A DNA stretch of 45,878 nucleotides, taken from NCBI GenBank assembly GCA_946412245.1, contig CAMKGM010000017.1, positions 1-45,878 on the forward strand, written 5' to 3'. Below the pieces are notes generated by a model. It did not search any database. It had not been told where the DNA came from and worked only from the letters and a program-made list of their open reading frames with translations. The stretch's first letter is position 1. The number at the start of each line of letters is the position of its first letter. The translations under genes were made by a program, and so were the position numbers. Of the stretch, positions 43,593 through 45,878 are shown one piece after another. The DNA is from an uncultured Bacteroidales bacterium (GTDB taxonomy: Bacteria > Bacteroidota > Bacteroidia > Bacteroidales > Muribaculaceae).

Positions 43593-45878
43593 GTTGTGTT
43601 ACCTAGTACAAAGATACAAATTTGAAAGCAATTCACAACCAGAATGAAGTGGTTTGAAAAGGGTACCAGTTGTGTTACCTAGTACAAAGATACAAATTTG
43701 AAAGCAATTCACAACTAGAACGCCTCACGCAGTTCGTCCTCTCCGGTTGTGTTACCTAGTACAAAGATACAAATTTGAAAGCAATTCACAACCCAGGGCT
43801 TCCAACGAGGCGACAGTTACACGTTGTGTTACCTAGTACAAAGATACAAATTTGAAAGCAATTCACAACTCATTTTGTAGCACTCATCGCTGACGTATGG
43901 TTGTGTTACCTAGTACAAAGATACAAATTTGAAAGCAATTCACAACCTGAAATTTTGAAGGATCCGGTAGAAATTTGTTGTGTTACCTAGTACAAAGATA
44001 CAAATTTGAAAGCAATTCACAACAAAAGCGCGTTACCGCCCTCGCGGATCACTGTTGTGTTACCTAGTACAAAGATACAAATTTGAAAGCAATTCACAAC
44101 AAAAAGTTTGCGGTTATGATAAGCAGAATGGTTGTGTTACCTAGTACAAAGATACAAATTTGAAAGCAATTCACAACAGAAGATCTCCACCGAACTGACA
44201 ACAAATGGTTGTGTTACCTAGTACAAAGATACAAATTTGAAAGCAATTCACAACTTGTAACTCCCGCCCTCCTCATCGTCGCCAGTTGTGTTACCTAGTA
44301 CAAAGATACAAATTTGAAAGCAATTCACAACCGTCGAGGACGGTAGTTGCCTCCTCAGCGAGTTGTGTTACCTAGTACAAAGATACAAATTTGAAAGCAA
44401 TTCACAACCTGTAGATAAATGCAGAACTGGCAAGAATTGTTGTGTTACCTAGTACAAAGATACAAATTTGAAAGCAATTCACAACCAGGAGTTCTCGCAG
44501 CACCTAATGAATAAGTTGTGTTACCTAGTACAAAGATACAAATTTGAAAGCAATTCACAACACAAATATTTATTAACGCTCAGCCGATGCCGTTGTGTTA
44601 CCTAGTACAAAGATACAAATTTGAAAGCAATTCACAACAAGATGGGCATGATACGATTGGGACGGTCTGTTGTGTTACCTAGTACAAAGATACAAATTTG
44701 AAAGCAATTCACAACGTTGGGCCTGCCCTCTCTCTTTACTCCCAAGTTGTGTTACCTAGTACAAAGATACAAATTTGAAAGCAATTCACAACCGTAGTGT
44801 ATATGTCATTAAAAGATGAATTGTTGTGTTACCTAGTACAAAGATACAAATTTGAAAGCAATTCACAACACAAATATTTATTAACGCTCAGCCGATGCCG
44901 TTGTGTTACCTAGTACAAAGATACAAATTTGAAAGCAATTCACAACAGCGAGCCGATTGACGCAATCGACATCCGCGTTGTGTTACCTAGTACAAAGATA
45001 CAAATTTGAAAGCAATTCACAACCATTACGAAGACTACGAAGCCTATCTGAAAGTTGTGTTACCTAGTACAAAGATACAAATTTGAAAGCAATTCACAAC
45101 CTCTCCGCAGTGAGCGTGACAATCAGCGCAGTTGTGTTACCTAGTACAAAGATACAAATTTGAAAGCAATTCACAACAGGTTGCAAAGGCATCCATTGAA
45201 GGGTTGGGTTGTGTTACCTAGTACAAAGATACAAATTTGAAAGCAATTCACAACTGACGAGCCGCTGATTGTGCTGCAGCCCTCGTTGTGTTACCTAGTA
45301 CAAAGATACAAATTTGAAAGCAATTCACAACAGGTTGCAAAGGCATCCATTGAAGGGTTGGGTTGTGTTACCTAGTACAAAGATACAAATTTGAAAGCAA
45401 TTCACAACAGTAGCAGGAAGCACTCAATAAACTGAAAGGTTGTGTTACCTAGTACAAAGATACAAATTTGAAAGCAATTCACAACCCCTGGAGGCAGAGC
45501 ATGATGCAGATGCGTGTTGTGTTACCTAGTACAAAGATACAAATTTGAAAGCAATTCACAACACAAACTCTATCATGGTGACTGCCTTCAAGTTGTGTTA
45601 CCTAGTACAAAGATACAAATTTGAAAGCAATTCACAACGGCGACTGGCTGCGGTTGTATCACCCCGATGTTGTGTTACCTAGTACAAAGATACAAATTTG
45701 AAAGCAATTCACAACCACAACCACAAGTCAACAATCTCATAAGCGGTTGTGTTACCTAGTACAAAGATACAAATTTGAAAGCAATTCACAACAAGCTTGC
45801 TTGTTAATTGCTGAGGCGCAGCAGTTGTGTTACCTAGTACAAAGATACAAATTTGAAAGCAATTCACAACAAGCTTGC
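43593..45878 (-). CRISPR. Type II-C CRISPR array, 30 repeats visible
   Basis: Thirty identical 47-nt repeats (first 43593-43639, last 45824-45870) and 29 full spacers: 25 of 30 nt, three of 29 nt and one of 31 nt. The last 8 nt are the beginning of another spacer, so the array continues past the window. The plus-strand repeat starts GTTGTGTTACCTAGTAC and ends GAAAGCAATTCACAAC. The crRNA strand is the minus strand, because that strand pairs with tracrRNA and carries a promoter in each repeat (TTG and TATCTTTG, 19 bp apart). Spacers 13 and 17 are identical, as are 21 and 23. The array converges with the cas operon and both can stop at the terminator at 43491. Confidence 0.98.

Overview
The window looks like a gut-type Bacteroidales chromosome (Prevotellaceae or Muribaculaceae-like; genus not decided). 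Three things point there. Many genes follow the Bacteroidetes promoter pattern (TTG, about 19-20 bp, then TAnnTTTG). A 25-kb capsule/O-antigen type polysaccharide operon is present. A type II-C CRISPR-Cas9 locus has a long Cas9 and 47-nt repeats that start GTTGTGAATTGC when read on the crRNA strand.

Layout. 1-2.6 kb: a decayed RepA/RecA-like protein with a helix-turn-helix, surrounded and interrupted by palindromic elements, then a small membrane protein. 2.6-6.5 kb: a tandem starch-binding (CBM20) protein that looks like the N-terminal stump of a 4-alpha-glucanotransferase, a CorA transporter, a flavin reductase divergent from an HxlR regulator with a CDF transporter, and a likely operator between them. 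6.6-32.4 kb: one long minus-strand polysaccharide operon that begins at UDP-glucose dehydrogenase (ugd) and ends at a HAD hydrolase and a terminator. It holds a flippase, an EpsG/Wzy-like polymerase, seven intact glycosyltransferases (five of family GT2, plus one GT4-like and one GT32-like), two acyltransferases, a pyruvyltransferase, a deacetylase, two ATP-grasp enzymes, PglF-, PglC- and PglD-like bacillosamine-type enzymes, and an FkbH/acyl carrier protein/metallo-hydrolase/VOC cassette. Three deletion scars lie in it: a PglE-like aminotransferase, a glycosyltransferase joined to an acyltransferase, and a glycosyltransferase reduced to its two ends. A FRG-domain protein is inserted between ugd and the flippase. 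32.8-37.2 kb: a sodium/solute symporter, tRNA-Gly(CCC), a lipoprotein and ribosomal protein S1, all on the minus strand.

37.6-45.9 kb: the CRISPR-Cas system, in the order tracrRNA (minus), cas9, cas1, cas2 (plus), bidirectional terminator, array (crRNA strand minus; 30 identical repeats visible, running off the window end). The sequence suggests an unusually compact expression logic. Every repeat, read in the crRNA direction, contains a complete Bacteroidetes promoter (TTG at repeat positions 2-4, TATCTTTG at 24-31), so each spacer may be transcribed from the repeat just before it. The degenerate repeat upstream of cas9 is the tracrRNA anti-repeat. It keeps the same plus-strand promoter, which would drive cas9, while a second promoter facing it on the minus strand would drive tracrRNA. 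The two promoters overlap so closely that they should compete.

All functional calls are from reading the sequence and knowledge of the families; no database search or folding program was run.
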